Of a stretch of 64,000 bases of DNA, positions 1-11,545 are shown in pieces; positions within the stretch are counted from its first letter, which is position 1; each line of letters opens with the position of its first letter. Position numbers and translations under genes: made by a program. The notes beneath the pieces were generated by a model. It saw only the letters and a program-made list of their open reading frames with translations. It was not told the DNA's origin and ran no database searches. Source of the DNA: Branchiostoma floridae (Eukaryota; Chordata; Leptocardii; Amphioxiformes; Branchiostomatidae); assembly GCF_000003815.2 (NCBI RefSeq), contig NC_049981.1, positions 2,684,498-2,748,497 of the forward strand, read 5' to 3'.

Positions 1-589
1 AAGTTCAAAACATTCTTTGTACGTAGTACTACATGTACGTAGATGGCTCAAAAGTGCCAGAGATCAGTTTGTGGGATTTTTTTTTTGCGTTTTTGTGATC
101 TTAATTGATCGTGTAGTACCAATATCAACAAAAAACTTGACAGAATCATTACAGATTTCAACCATTTTAGTAATGATTTTATGTCCAATTTTCATGAGAT
201 TATCTGGGAAGATCTCTCACCAACATCGAAAGGTTTGGTGAAGGTATGGGTTCATGGAACTCTAGTTGTTTTGCTCTTTCCTTCTTATAGGTTACAACCT
301 CCCCTGATATGTGCAAGAATCAACTCACTCATGTCTGCAAAATTGTCACACATTATAATCAAATGTGCTCTCCATACTCCAGGCAGTAGTGGTAACAGTT
401 TAAACGGTTGCACAATAGTGCACGCCAAAAACTCCGTAATATTACACGATACTGGTACTGTACAGGGCTTAGTAATTTTTCCCCTTATAAAAATGAAAAT
501 AGAAATAAATATTCTAGATTGACTGGTCCCAGGATTAGGAATTTTAATTACTGTTTTAAAACAACCTCCAACAGTGATTTTTCATATTC
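1..589. other. 3' flank, no gene recognised
   Basis: AT-rich sequence downstream of the first gene. Positions 225-270 contain a short stretch (reverse complement of GAGTTCCACGAAAC- and CCTTCACCAAA-like words) shared with the insert at 11546-12783 and with 60395-60430, so it is probably a repeat fragment. Nothing else is recognised. Confidence 0.4.
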
Positions 590-595
590 TTTATT
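590..595 (-). promoter_or_regulatory. Polyadenylation signal AATAAA
   Basis: AATAAA on the minus strand, 52 nt past the stop codon of the membrane-anchored gene. Spacing fits a short 3' UTR. No other candidate lies closer. Confidence 0.6.
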
Positions 596-647
596 TTTGA
601 CATCATACTGAAGGAGCACATTTTTAGAGGACTCTTAAAGTTGAAGG

Positions 648-3600
648 TCACTTTGCTTTCACTCCTTGAAACTCCTCAGGCAAGCCACCATGGTTCCTGT
701 CAGAAGAATAACAAACAAGAACACAAGTGTTGAAGTAGAGCAGTACTGAAGTTCATTTCTGCATCATCATTTTACTATCCTGTTAAACTTATCTAAACTT
801 CTCCAACACAATCAAAAACAAATATTGTGGAGTACTGGTAGTCCCACACAGACACTGGACTGCCACACAAATGTACCCATTCCCCCCCCCCCCCACAAAT
901 ACACAGCTACAAAATGTTATGTAACCTGTATTTGTACACAAATACACCCACAACTTACCTGTAGTCCCACTCAGCTATACCCCACCCTGGCACTCCATTC
1001 ACGGTGAACTGTGCAAACCCTTCATGGATCTTGGCGGTCCATCCAAACCCGATGTAGAATATCGGTGCACGAAGCACCTTGCATTCCAGGTGATATTTTT
1101 TTCCTCCTGTTGAAGAAGGAAAAGACTGAGGTTTACTAGACATAGCACAGACATATAAACCACCTTGTTTAAAGATGCTAACTAAAATGATCATGAATGA
1201 ATTGTACCCACATCACTTATAATATATGACCTCTGGTAGAATCCCAGGACCATTCATGCAACAACAGCCTCGCCTTGAGGCACACCAGACCATCACACCC
1301 TTCTCTTTTTGAGAATTATTTTTGTGTGTTGAGTTCTTTCATGTGCAGCGAATTGATGCCTGGGGCTTGCAACCTCCCACATACATGCATGGAGCAGCCA
1401 GTTTTACATCACAATCCAAAATGATGAATGGATTCCCTTAAGCCTGCGTCAATTCAAGTGAAGCCGGACAAATTTTTAGATCGGCTGGAGCTTGCCAAAT
1501 TTAAAAATCTCCTGAGCATCAACCATATTTCTCGATGAAAATTTGCCCCATTACAAATGGGGCTGTGCTCTGTATTTTGTTCCCAAAGGTTTAAGTTATT
1601 GTCTTTTCTGCCATTTTGATGAACTTCTGACATCACAAGGACGTTTAAATCCCAATGGACAAGCTGCTAAAAGTCGCCGAAGCCCTATAGTAATCGCCAG
1701 GACGTCGGCCGTACTTTGGCTAAAAAAGCCATTTTCGAGCTCACCAACACATCGGCTGAGCTCAGTTCTTGATTCGTGACATGGGCTTTACAGCATGTCC
1801 GAACTAAACCAACCCTATGATCAAACTCAAGTCCATGTATTTGATCAAGCAGCTGGGTTGCGTTACCACTTGTGCCACAGGGACTTACAGAAGAGATCAG
1901 CCAGTTTCACACACGTACCTGCAATGAAATTGAAAGCAAACGTCTTGGGTTGAACGCCGTCTTCACCACAGGTGGACAGATCCCAGTCCAGTGAGGACAG
2001 GGAGGATTTGCTACCATCTGGATGCATCACGTAGCCCAGAGCCAACCTAGTAACAGACAATGGAGCCACATCAGTTGCAGCCAGGAATGGACAGCATTAG
2101 GGATGGGTACCGGTACAGAAACATCAGGCACAAGTCTGGTTCAGGTCCAGAGGATCAGGTCCAGGTCCTGACCTGAACCTAGACCTGATTGTGAAAACTT
2201 GAATTGTGAATGCCCACGATACTGATCAAAACAATGGTCCATTTTGCCACAAACGAATCTGTTTGATGGAGTATCTCCCACTTTTTATCCTACCTTAATG
2301 TAAGCGATAAGGACCTGCCTCTGTAAGTTTTAGAAGTCTTCGAGACTATAAACTCTACTCTACTTTGCTCATATTTGTTATTTGTCAAATGGCCGAAAAT
2401 TGATGTGCGCACGGATGGGATCCATACAATCACATCAACTTGGCCTTAGATATTATATACATTTTGTAACCCTACCTGGAGGTGGTGGCAGGCATAGATA
2501 CGATCCCAACCATGACACAGGTTCCATCTTCCAGATGCACCATCTGTAGCCCGTATCGGTGAAACAGGCTCCAGTCTCGGTACCTTCCTAGAAATAGAAG
2601 ACAGCATCTACTATATTGTCTTTTTATTCAACTTTAAAGATGTTAATGCAAGAAAAGAAATTCATCGCAATGACTTCATGGACATACAGTTTCTCTTGCA
2701 CAACTGTGATGATCTTAGGTGCACCTGATTTGCCTGGAAGATGTGGCATTATTTTGTTTTTGCATATTTGGTAAACGACAGGTGTAACAGCAAGTTTGTA
2801 CTGAACAGTGCAAACAGCTTATCCAGACAGATTTTTTGAACGACTAAAAAGTACTCTGCACCAAGAGCTATACCTAGCACTTAAAATGATACTGTATCCT
2901 ACCAACCCTACTTTTTTCCACACTGAAATGGGAAACACAACATTTTTTTCCATGCCCCTGCTGGAGTCTTGTGTCAGGTTAAATACTTCAAAATGAGTAC
3001 AACAGAATCAGACACAGATATGTGGAAATATTGTGGTAGAAGTTCTCACCATAGGAGTGGTCTCTCAGCCCTTTGATGTTAATCCTCTTGTCCTGGTACC
3101 CTTCAACACTCACTGTCCCTTCAAATGTGCCAAACTGCTCATAATGTGTCTGGTGCATGCTGCAATCCAAAACAGGGAGAACTCATCTCTTTTCTCATAA
3201 ATCAAACATAAATCAGTGTAATGTCTAATGATTTAAAAGTACAGTTTACATGAAACTACAGTTTTATTAATCATTTTACCTTATGAAACTCACAGTCATG
3301 CATCTAATGTACAATCAACAAGCTATGTATACCTTTATGTTTACAGCTGAGTCAGGTGATGCAAAGGTGCAGGTAATATTAGACACATCAGACTTCTGCA
3401 AATATACTTTCACCAGTCCTGCACTACTTGTTTTCTCCTTTAAGTCCTTAATGAAAACACTTTGAGTTGACATAACAGGTGACTATCAACTGTTCAAGAT
3501 GTCGGCCCAGAGACCACAGACTGTTAGGTTTTATCCACTCATACCAGAAAGGACTCTTTTTGATAAGTTTGGTAGTTTCGTTAACGTGCTCGAGGTGTGG

Positions 3601-6600
3601 TATCAGACATCATCATCAGGGACCTCTATTTAATATCCTATCTGAGGGACAGCCCTAACTGAAGCTATAGGTACTCATTTAACCTGAGTGAAGTAAGGAA
3701 AGTCATGTTACGTGCCTTTCTTAAGGGCACAAGACCAGTGGCACATCAATGGATTTGAACCCAAAACCTCTGGGTTATGAATCAAACACCCTGCCGATTG
3801 CACCGCACGACAACATTTGCATAGAACCCCATTGTTCATGTAAATGTTTAGAATTACTTACTCCTGTAGATTTTGGAAGAATTCCCGACTCCAAGGTTCT
3901 CTTGCCATGGCCTCAGCCACAGCCCAGGGCTCCATGTCTGTGTCAAAGTCGAAGTACGGAGTACAGGCCGTCCAGGTCAGGACAAACTCCGTCTGCAGCA
4001 GCTGGTTACCCTGGTCTACAGCTCTGGGAATTAAATACAAGAACAGTCAAAGTAAAACTATGATGTTGATGCAAGAATATGTTAGTAATCATGTTGTGTT
4101 GTAGCCTGATGAACGTACTAAATAAATGTAGAAGTGAGGTAGCCATGACCTGTAGTTGTAGAAGTGAAACTAGTTGGATAGCCTAATGATTGTACCTATA
4201 GAAGTGACGTTAACGAGGTACAATGTAGCCATGACTGTAGTAACTGTTGTAGAAGTGAAAACTAGTTGGACAGTTGCAAAAGTGGCACCTGAATATGGAA
4301 GCCATCAGTGTACTTGCCATCTTGGTAAGTGATACCAAGTACCACGCCAGTGTCACTTTTATTACACTAGTTCACTTCTTGAATACAGAAAGAATTAATT
4401 GTAAGCTGTGCTACCAGTTTTTTGTCACTTTGATTCTTTTTACAGCATCCATGGTGTCGATTTTGAAAATTTAGCCATCTCGTTGAATTTTTTACCTATC
4501 TTGTTTTTTTTTGCTCAAACCCATTATTTTGCAGCCTGCAGATTATGTCATCCATAAAATTTACCTGCTGTGGCCTAGTTGTAAAACAAGAAGGCTGGTA
4601 GGCAAACTCTCAGCTCTTTTTAGTAACTGTAAATTTGACTTGTGTACACATAATAGAGTGTTACAAGAAAGTTTAGCATTATACTATTAGAAAGGGTTGT
4701 CGAATACCCCTGTCACATTATCCATGATCTTCGGGCGTATTGATGGAAGGTCAGTCATATTTAAGATCGACAGAGGGTTGCGCGTATTTTTTAACCTAAA
4801 AAAAACGTCCCTGTCACATATAAGCCATACTGTATACCTTGTACAATTGTTGTGCAATAAAGTTATTATTACTAGCGAGGCTCAGGCGATTGCCGCAGAC
4901 TCGTCATCCGATCAATTTTCGCAAAATGTGACGGGTATAAGTTAAGCCTACCTGCACCCATTAACAAGAACATTGAAGTTAGGTTCACCTCATTTTCCCA
5001 CTGTAGGACAGTCTCCAGACCTTCATAGGTTCCACCAGCTCCAGACAGACCCCCCCTGCCGCGAACTCCAGGTCCGACTCCCGCTTCATGGACGTGTCGG
5101 GGAGAGACGGGTGTTCCAGGAGACCAATGTCAGGGAACTGGGGGGAATCACACAGGAATATCACATGGGAAGAGAGCTGGAAACTGCTGTATGATGAAAT
5201 CAACAAAAAAACATAGACTATATATTGTGGAAAATTTGGAAGTTCTTCTGTTCCAATTTTACTTTCAGTATTCTGTCACTAAAGAGATCTTCTACGTACA
5301 GAACGGTCTGAGTGGTATGTAACCTACCCTTAAGTACAGAATCGAACAGTCTGAGTGGTATGTGACCTACCCTTAAGTACAGAATCGAACAGTCTGAGTG
5401 GTGTGTGACCTACCCTTAAGTGCAGAACAGTGAGTGGTATGTGACCTACCCTTAAGTGCAGAACAGTGAGTGGTATGTGACCTACCCTTAAGTACAGAAC
5501 AGTCTGAGTGGTATGTGACCTACCCTTAAGTACAGAACAGTCTGCAGCTGAGTGGTGTGTGACCTACCCTTAAGTGCAGAACAGTGAGTGGTATGTGACC
5601 TACCCTTAAGTGCAGAACAGTGAGTGGTATGTGACCTACCCTTAAGTACAGAACAGTCTGCAGCTGAGTGGTGTGTGACCTACCCTTAAGTGCAGAACAG
5701 TGAGTGGTATGTGACCTACCCTTAAGTGCAGAACAGTGAGTGGTATGTGACCTACCCTTAAGTGCAGAACAGTGAGTGGCATGTGACCTACCCTTAAGTA
5801 CAGAACAATCTGAGTAGTATGTGACCTACCCTTAAGTACAGAACAGTCTGGGTGACTTTTCCCGGTCTCCTGGCTGTTGCTGCTACAAAGTACACTCCAT
5901 CCCTGTTAGAGCCATTGAAGTACACTGCATCTACGGCCTGGGTAGGGCAAAAAGAGGTCAAGACATTTTCTGTTGACACAACACAAGCATCATGGTTTGT
6001 TAACTCGAAGCCTAAGTGTGATACCCAGGGACCAGGTAGCTTTTGGAAATGGAAAATATGACAAGAAAGACAACAAAACACGCAGAACGTAAAAAAATTA
6101 GTCCGGAGCATAATTTGTATATTCCTTGGTAAACACTTTTATTTTTCGTGTCCGCAAACATCTTGTTTGGGAAATGGGACCTAAGGCTAAGGAGCTATTA
6201 ACCCCAGAAGGGGTGTTGTCTTCCAATAGATAATTTTAGGTAGAAAAATATGCATACTACATTTGACACCTATATATATTTATATTCCCACCGAGCCAAT
6301 AATTAAAAAACATACAGTGTATGTTGGGTTAGACATACTTCAGGCTAAAAAGGCTACTCTCTCTTGGCAGCCAAGGGCTGAATTGCAAGGCGCTTACAAT
6401 AGGCGGGGCTAAATCGCAAGGGTCTGGAGCGAGCTGCCATTGGCGCCACTCAGGTGACCTCAATAGATCGTTTTCACAGAACGTTCGAAAACCGTTCGAT
6501 CACGCGTGGGCGCCATGTTGGATGATAACCTGGATGACTAGAACACAGAACGGCACCAGCAAAGTTACTTGCGGGTTCAAGTGTGCTGTTTTGTCTCCAT

Positions 6601-9600
6601 TCTGTGAATCATTAAGTGATGTAGCCAAGGTTAGATATCGGGACAAAGTTGCAATAATACGTCTTGACCTATATACTTTTAAAAATGGCACTTTTTTCAA
6701 CGATCTAATGCTGGTGTCGATCGCGAGGATTTACTTTTGCTAAAGCGGGAAGTGGAGTGTTCGCGGTGGTTTAGAGTTCGCGGTGAAGCGGCCTCGCAAA
6801 AACCGCGATCATTCACTGTACCTGGCCCGCTACCCTGGGTGATATCCTTTCACTGACAGGCGGCGTGCAGAGGACTAGCTACCAATCCCCACCGCATGCG
6901 TGCACGAGCTGGCCCTCAATATCCACTTGCCTCACAAGGGGCAAGATTTAGCGCTTCCCCGACCCTAACTCCGTGAGGCAAGCGGATAGTGGGGGCCAGC
7001 GGGATAGTGGTATTAGATAAGTTCGTGCGCGCGTCTTTTTTCCGTATTTTGGCTTTGTCAACATGTGTATTAGAAAGATCTGTTTACAAAATTACAATTC
7101 AATTGATCAACTAACGTTAAACATGCGAATCAGGGCTGCTAGCGCTGACGTTATTGTGACAGACCGTAACGTTGCACTTAATACTGAAAATTCAAACTCT
7201 GAGAATGCTTAGCACATGTTTAGTCAAATGCCAAATTGCGTTTAGTGCCCGTCGCGGCATGGAGGTGACAGAACTCGACCAGACTTGTAGAAACTTCCCT
7301 CGCCACAAGCGCAAAACTCGCTGGAAGACACGCCACACTTTGTCGATTCAATACTAAAATCGTGCGAGATACGGAAGGGGCTGTCGAAGTTTTGTGTAAG
7401 GGTGCGTATATCTGTTGTACATGTAGACCTTACGAAATTCTTTGTACTTTTGCCGTGTCTCAATAAAGAATCTTTATCAAAGTTCGTATGAGGTCCCTAT
7501 GGACTATTTGTCTCTATCAGGCTTCACATATCTCACTGGGAAAAAGCAGAAATTAAACAAATATAGACACTCAGATAACATGTTAGAGAAGTTAGTTGGC
7601 CGAGGGAGTATGGCCTTCGACCTAGCTAACTCCTCTGGCATGTTATCTGTATATATTTGTCCAATTTTATTTTTCCAGCGACCTGTGGAGCACGGTGGGG
7701 GCTAAGAATTTCATACGAACCTCATACGGACAGTCCGTATGAGGTAACGGACTTGAAAGCATACGCATGTGTGACCGCATCCTTCAGGTGCAGTCACACG
7801 GGCGTATATATCAAGTCCATATGAGTCCGTATTGACATTTTTCTTCATATGATCATACCAGTCGTATGAACAATACACACCTCACCTCATACTTTTAGGT
7901 AAGCGTACTGGGCCGTGCTGAGCGTAAAACTGACACAACGATTGAGATGCGCGTGAGGGGTGTATTGTGCCCGTTAACACGTGTAAGTTCCGCATTGACA
8001 TGTTTTGTCTTGCCTTTGGTAAAGTTTGCGACTGAAGAAATTTTTGTTTTGTTCTACCAGCTACACAATCGTGGGTAAAAAAAAGTTCGAATTTCGTTCC
8101 TCGTGAACAAGCCAAACAATTTTTAATCCTCGCTTGATTATCGACAGAACACCGGGGGCAGTACTGGTGAAAATATCATTCACAGCTCAGGACGCGATGT
8201 GCCGTGTTTTATGAAGAAGAAATAGAACAAGCTTGCTGACATTTTCCTGTAACATGGTATACGTCCATGACATACCCTGTACCAGAAACCAACTTTCTCC
8301 CAAAAAATAAAAGAAAGCATGCACAAACTCCGCGGCAGGGCTACTGTTGGTGGGCTGGTAGGAGAGTGGTTTAATCAAGTTATTGAAAAGAGGACGGACT
8401 GTAGGTAATGTTGTTGAATAGAAACGGCGAGTAGGCCGTATCCTGTGTTTATGGAACTCGCAGTTAGCACGGCAAACATCCAGTCCGTTTCTGAATAAAA
8501 AAGGCTTCTTTCCACGTACGAGTCCACCACGTGCAACACACTGCCGTGTGGAGATCGAGCCGCTTATCATCCAACATGGCCGTTCGAACGTTCGAACGCG
8601 ACTGTGACGTCATTGTGAAAACGATCTATACGATAGTAATTGCCCCAGGTGACTGTAGGTTTTGAACCACTCACACCGCACCATTGCACGTGTGGTGGGT
8701 TCTTTAACGTGCCTTTGGTATGACAGGGGACCTCCATTTAGCGTCCTATCCGAGGGACGGCCCTAGCCGAAGCTAAGTACTCATGTTCACCTGAGTAAAG
8801 TGAGGAAAGCCGTGTAAAGCGCCTTTCCCAAGGGCATAAGATCGGCGACACGCAGCCGGATTCGAACTCGAGACCACCCGAGGCAAACACGCTGCCACTG
8901 CAATGTGATCTTACATTGTAGGTAACCCACTGGATAACGGTGAACTAGCATTACCCCAAATACCTTTGGGCGATCCTGTAGTTTCTGTACTTGTTCCATA
9001 TCTGCAATGCTGTTCTTTGACTTGACTCCAATTCCAGCTGCCATGCCTTCTCTTGCCTTAGTGTTCTTGGATTTCCACTGTCAAAAAAAAATGAAAATAA
9101 ATAAACACACATTACCAGGAAGATTACAGATGTTTAGTGTTAGAAAACACCCCACCAGTTAGAAGTCAGAGGGGCCCATTGAAGAGGGGTGGTCTACTGT
9201 AAATGCAGAAATGTTCGTGGTAGATTAATGTTCGCGGTTTTCGCAGTGACCACTTCACCGCAAACTTAAAACCAACGCGAACATTTTTCTATTATGGTAT
9301 TAGACTGCAGTCTATGGTGTTACAGCGAAATTAAAACCACCGCGAAAAGTCATTTTTCCCGCTGCCGCGAAATTAAATCCCCGCAAACTTAAATGCATTT
9401 ACAGTATCTAATGTCCACTAGCCCACCCCACTTGCTTCCCCTATTTATTCCGGAAACCCTCTAGCCCTTCCCTGAACTTTATACCTGGCGCAGGTCAAAC
9501 TCCAAGATGACTTCAAATCTGGGGCATGATGCAAAATGACAACATGTTTGAATACAAACTTAACTAATGTCAATAAACAAATTGTCCAAACCGGCAGGGA

Positions 9601-9916
9601 TCTAGGTAGGATTTTATTTCAGCCAAGAAAGCTCCTTGTTTTAGCGTAGTGGTTACTGGCGAGGCCGGGACCGTTCAGTGACCGAGGTGGGGTGGTGAGG
9701 AAGGGGGTGTCCCCCTTCATCGGAGCGGAGATTTGGCAAATTTTTGCCTACCTTCCTGAGGGCGATGATGCAGACGAACGCCCAGTACTTGAGTCGGTAC
9801 CAGGGCCCGGGCTGAGAGTACACGGCGGCGCGGCGAGGCGGGACCGCCATCAGCAGCTGGGTCAGGACGTACCCGGCTGCACTCAGCACGGCAGCGGCCA
9901 GCAGGTAGTACAACAT
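648..9916 (-). CDS. Membrane-anchored uncharacterised protein, related to the N-terminal module of metazoan PEP-synthase-like proteins
   Basis: Ten coding exons, high to low coordinate: 9916-9752, 9077-8964, 5937-5830, 5137-4989, 4023-3862, 3159-3050, 2587-2476, 2046-1919, 1106-959, 696-648. All borders are AG/GT and phases join without a break, giving 414 residues. Residues 3-24 form a hydrophobic N-terminal segment (starts MLYYLLAAAVLSAAGYV), probably a membrane anchor. Residues 94-130 carry DAVYFNGSNRDG and FVAATARR. Residues 265-291 carry RDHSYGRYRDW, then RYG and LEDG. A final block has GFGWTAKIHEG and ends EWDYRN. From knowledge of the family, this motif order matches the beta-rich N-terminal region (DUF7064/7065 type) of invertebrate 'putative phosphoenolpyruvate synthase' proteins. 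Here the protein stops without any ATP-grasp or phosphohistidine domain. Function is unknown. The start Met is chosen because it opens the hydrophobic segment. Exon structure is sure; the family name is moderately sure. Confidence 0.8.
2097..2350. mobile_element. TIR element fragment, GGTACCGGTAC family
   Basis: Begins GGGATGGGTACCGGTACAGA and holds overlapping GGTCCAGG/CCTGAACC palindromic words. The same start and order occur at 26465-26903, which has both ends, and at 45965-46127 in reverse. The right end here is degraded. It lies in an intron between exons 7 and 8 of the first gene. No coding capacity. Confidence 0.65.
3585..3825 (-). repeat. tRNA-derived SINE copy
   Basis: Read on the minus strand it starts with a tRNA-like head: an A-box-like GGTGCAATCGG and a B-box GGGTTCAAATCC about 35 nt later. 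A body follows with the words TTTCCTTACTTCACTCAGG and GAGGTCCCTGATGATG. The same order is found at 8640-8905, 55765-55870 and 57222-57480. The head-to-body order and the pol III boxes are what mark it as a SINE. Confidence 0.7.
4100..4570 (+). mobile_element. TIR-type repeat copy (GAAGTGAACTAG family)
   Basis: Contains repeated GAAGTGAAACTAG / CTAGTTCACTTC words, a stretch GACACCATGG-type core, and an end TTATGTCATCCATAAAATTTAC. The same segments occur reversed at 40300-40620 and in part at 45355-45482. It lies between exons 4 and 5 of the first gene. Element class is not certain; the exact ends cannot be fixed by eye. Confidence 0.45.
5301..5860 (-). repeat. Minisatellite built from an exon-intron boundary
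   Basis: Fourteen copies of a 36-44 bp unit. On the minus strand each reads CAGACTGTTCTGTACTTAAG or a close variant, then GGTAGGTCACATACCACT. The unit nearest the exon (exon end at 5830) is the real end of exon 3 and its 5' splice site GTAGGT; the other 13 lie downstream in the intron and keep the same GTAGGT site and the last exon codons. See findings. Confidence 0.93.
6375..6450. repeat. Dispersed repeat, GGCAGCCAAGGGCTG family
   Basis: About 75 bp starting CAGCCAAGGGCTG and ending GGAGCGAGCTGCCATT. A near-identical copy lies at 33238-33320. The ends are short inverted repeats (GGCAGC/GCTGCC). Located in the 3-kb intron between exons 2 and 3 of the first gene. Confidence 0.6.
7556..7680. 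mobile_element. Short foldback/MITE copy
   Basis: Imperfect inverted repeat: ACAAATATAGACACTCAGAT at the left pairs with TATCTGTATATATTTGT at the right, and TTAGTTGGCC with TAGCTAACTCCTCTGGCAT further in. The same GCCAGAGGAGTTAGCT word with an inverted partner occurs at 57108-57190. No coding capacity. Confidence 0.55.
8640..8905 (-). repeat. tRNA-derived SINE copy
   Basis: Same family as 3585-3825. The B-box reads GAGTTCGAATCC, and the body has AGGTGAACATGAGTACTTAG and GGGCCGTCCCTCGGATAGG. This copy sits directly downstream of exon 2 of the first gene (exon end 8964). Confidence 0.7.
9195..9406. mobile_element. MITE with TACTGTAAATGCA ends
   Basis: Left end TACTGTAAATGCA and right end TGCATTTACAGTA are perfect inverted repeats flanking 212 bp, with a TA at each border. 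The inside holds several GTTCGCGGT / ACCGCGAA words. A degraded relative lies at 6738-6830. It sits in intron 1 of the first gene. Confidence 0.75.
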
Positions 9917-10170
9917 CGCGGTGGGACGTACGAGGGGGGCGGGACACCTGGAGACGGTTTCACAGACTCTTAGAGACACCTGGGGACAGACACCCAGAGA
10001 GGTCCCGGGACAGACTGACACCTGGAGACGTCGCGAAACGAGACACCTTAAGACAGACACCTGGAGACGTCACTGGACACCTGTCAGGACCGTCCGAGGC
10101 CGGGACAGAAACGTCTTAACTCGGGGTAAAGGTCACATTGACCGCGCAGGCGCACATGGTTCGCATTAGA
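9917..10170 (-). promoter_or_regulatory. GC-rich 5' region of the first gene
   Basis: Upstream of the start codon the DNA is CpG-rich and holds a loose minisatellite of GACACCTGGAGACGT-like words (9945-10085). This is where a promoter and 5' UTR are expected. No TATA box was recognised. The promoter call is inference from position and base composition only. Confidence 0.4.
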
Positions 10171-11329
10171 CTGTTGAAGTAACAAAACACGGCCGAAAAT
10201 TCATGCTCGCTTGTATGTCATCCATAATCAAATCAACATGGCCTTACAGTCCAAAACTGATCTGTTTTCTCCTCTTTTTACAGGCCTCTCTAATTCAATA
10301 TCTTCGTATTCGTGCATGCGTCTTCACCGTAACAGGTGACTCTAAAGGTGGGTTTACACCTGCGTATATTTTCAATTTTTCATTTTCATGAGTTCCGCAT
10401 GAAATTTTGTCAATACGCGGCCGAACGCCCAACATTTGGATTTTTTGGGGAATAAATTAAATTGTACGTCGAGCCCATCTGGCGTTTGAATTACGACTTC
10501 AGCGTTTTCATTTCGCATGAGATGCGTATGATTGCAACTGAAATGCGCAACAAAATTTTCCGTACTGCGAATAGATTCGTATGGGGTACGTATGTTGGGC
10601 GTTTTCCGGACGCACACAACGTCTACCGACCGCATGCCTGACGCACCTGGTGCTAACTGCATTCCAAACGCATTTCAGGTGTGTCAGAGGAACAGTTTCT
10701 GTTACATATAACGTTACTTTTGTTTGCGAGCATTTGCCAATAGAGTATTTTTGTTAGAGGAACCCTTTGTACTACGTATGCTTTTGTTTACAGGCAGTGC
10801 AAGTAGAGCATTGACAAGTAAACAGTGAAGAGGTTTTTTTTTATTCATTTGCGAAGCAGTGAAGCAGTGACACTGTGCTTTTACAGTAATGTGGGCCATC
10901 ATTTACCTTAAGAATTTATGTGCACTGTTAAGATTGTGTTTGTTTTCACTTTGTCCTTAATGATTTCCCCTATCATCTTAGTATTTCAACTACTATAAAA
11001 TTCACACCCATACACACCACAAAACGTATTCAAGATCTTTATCAAACACGTAAATTAAACAATTATGAAACCTTACGCCCTCTTTCAAAGTTGTAATATG
11101 GCTCTATATTGCGGTTCTACACACAAAAAAGTGCCATTATCAGCAAATTAAGTCACATATCTGTTACACAAAATGGCACGTGTGTCACACAAATTGACCC
11201 AGTGCTTGAGCAGGTTCCTCTACATCTTCCCGTCCCTGGAGGCTCTGTTGGGACCAGTGTCCTGTATTCATGGTGTCCTGCAAGTTGTGACCATCTCTCC
11301 ATGCCCCCGGTACAAATTCGTCGGTCCTG

Positions 11330-11545
11330 GCCTGGATCTGACATCATAAACCGGAAGATTCCAAAAAATCCCTATCGACCAGAGGATTTGTCCATTCTGT
11401 CCAGAGCTAATAGAAGACGAATATCACTTTATGGTTGTATGTCCCACATATTCCGATATACGCAATTCTCCATACAGAAGGCTGTCATTTTGTACACAAG
11501 GATTTATCCAAATGGACCTGAAGTGCAAATTCAAATACATAACTA
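11330..11545 (+). pseudogene. LINE fragment: C-terminal zinc-knuckle-like region
   Basis: One plus-strand frame reads CPFCPELIEDEYHFMVVCPT near 11390-11450, the Cys-Cys-His-Cys signature found at the C-terminus of many CR1/RTE-like LINE proteins. It then reads GFIQMDLKCKFKYI. The rest of this copy (3' UTR) resumes at 12785-13065 after an insertion. A second copy runs in reverse at 15107-15400. Frames are broken, so it is a dead fragment. Confidence 0.6.

Noticed and set aside
7172-7357. Short open frames in the 3-kb intron between exons 2 and 3 of the first gene
   Set aside because: No family motif, and exon 2 joins exon 3 in phase 0 without them.
8187-8570. 127-codon minus-strand open frame
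   Set aside because: No recognisable domain, no splice partners in phase, and it lies in a repeat-rich intron of the first gene.
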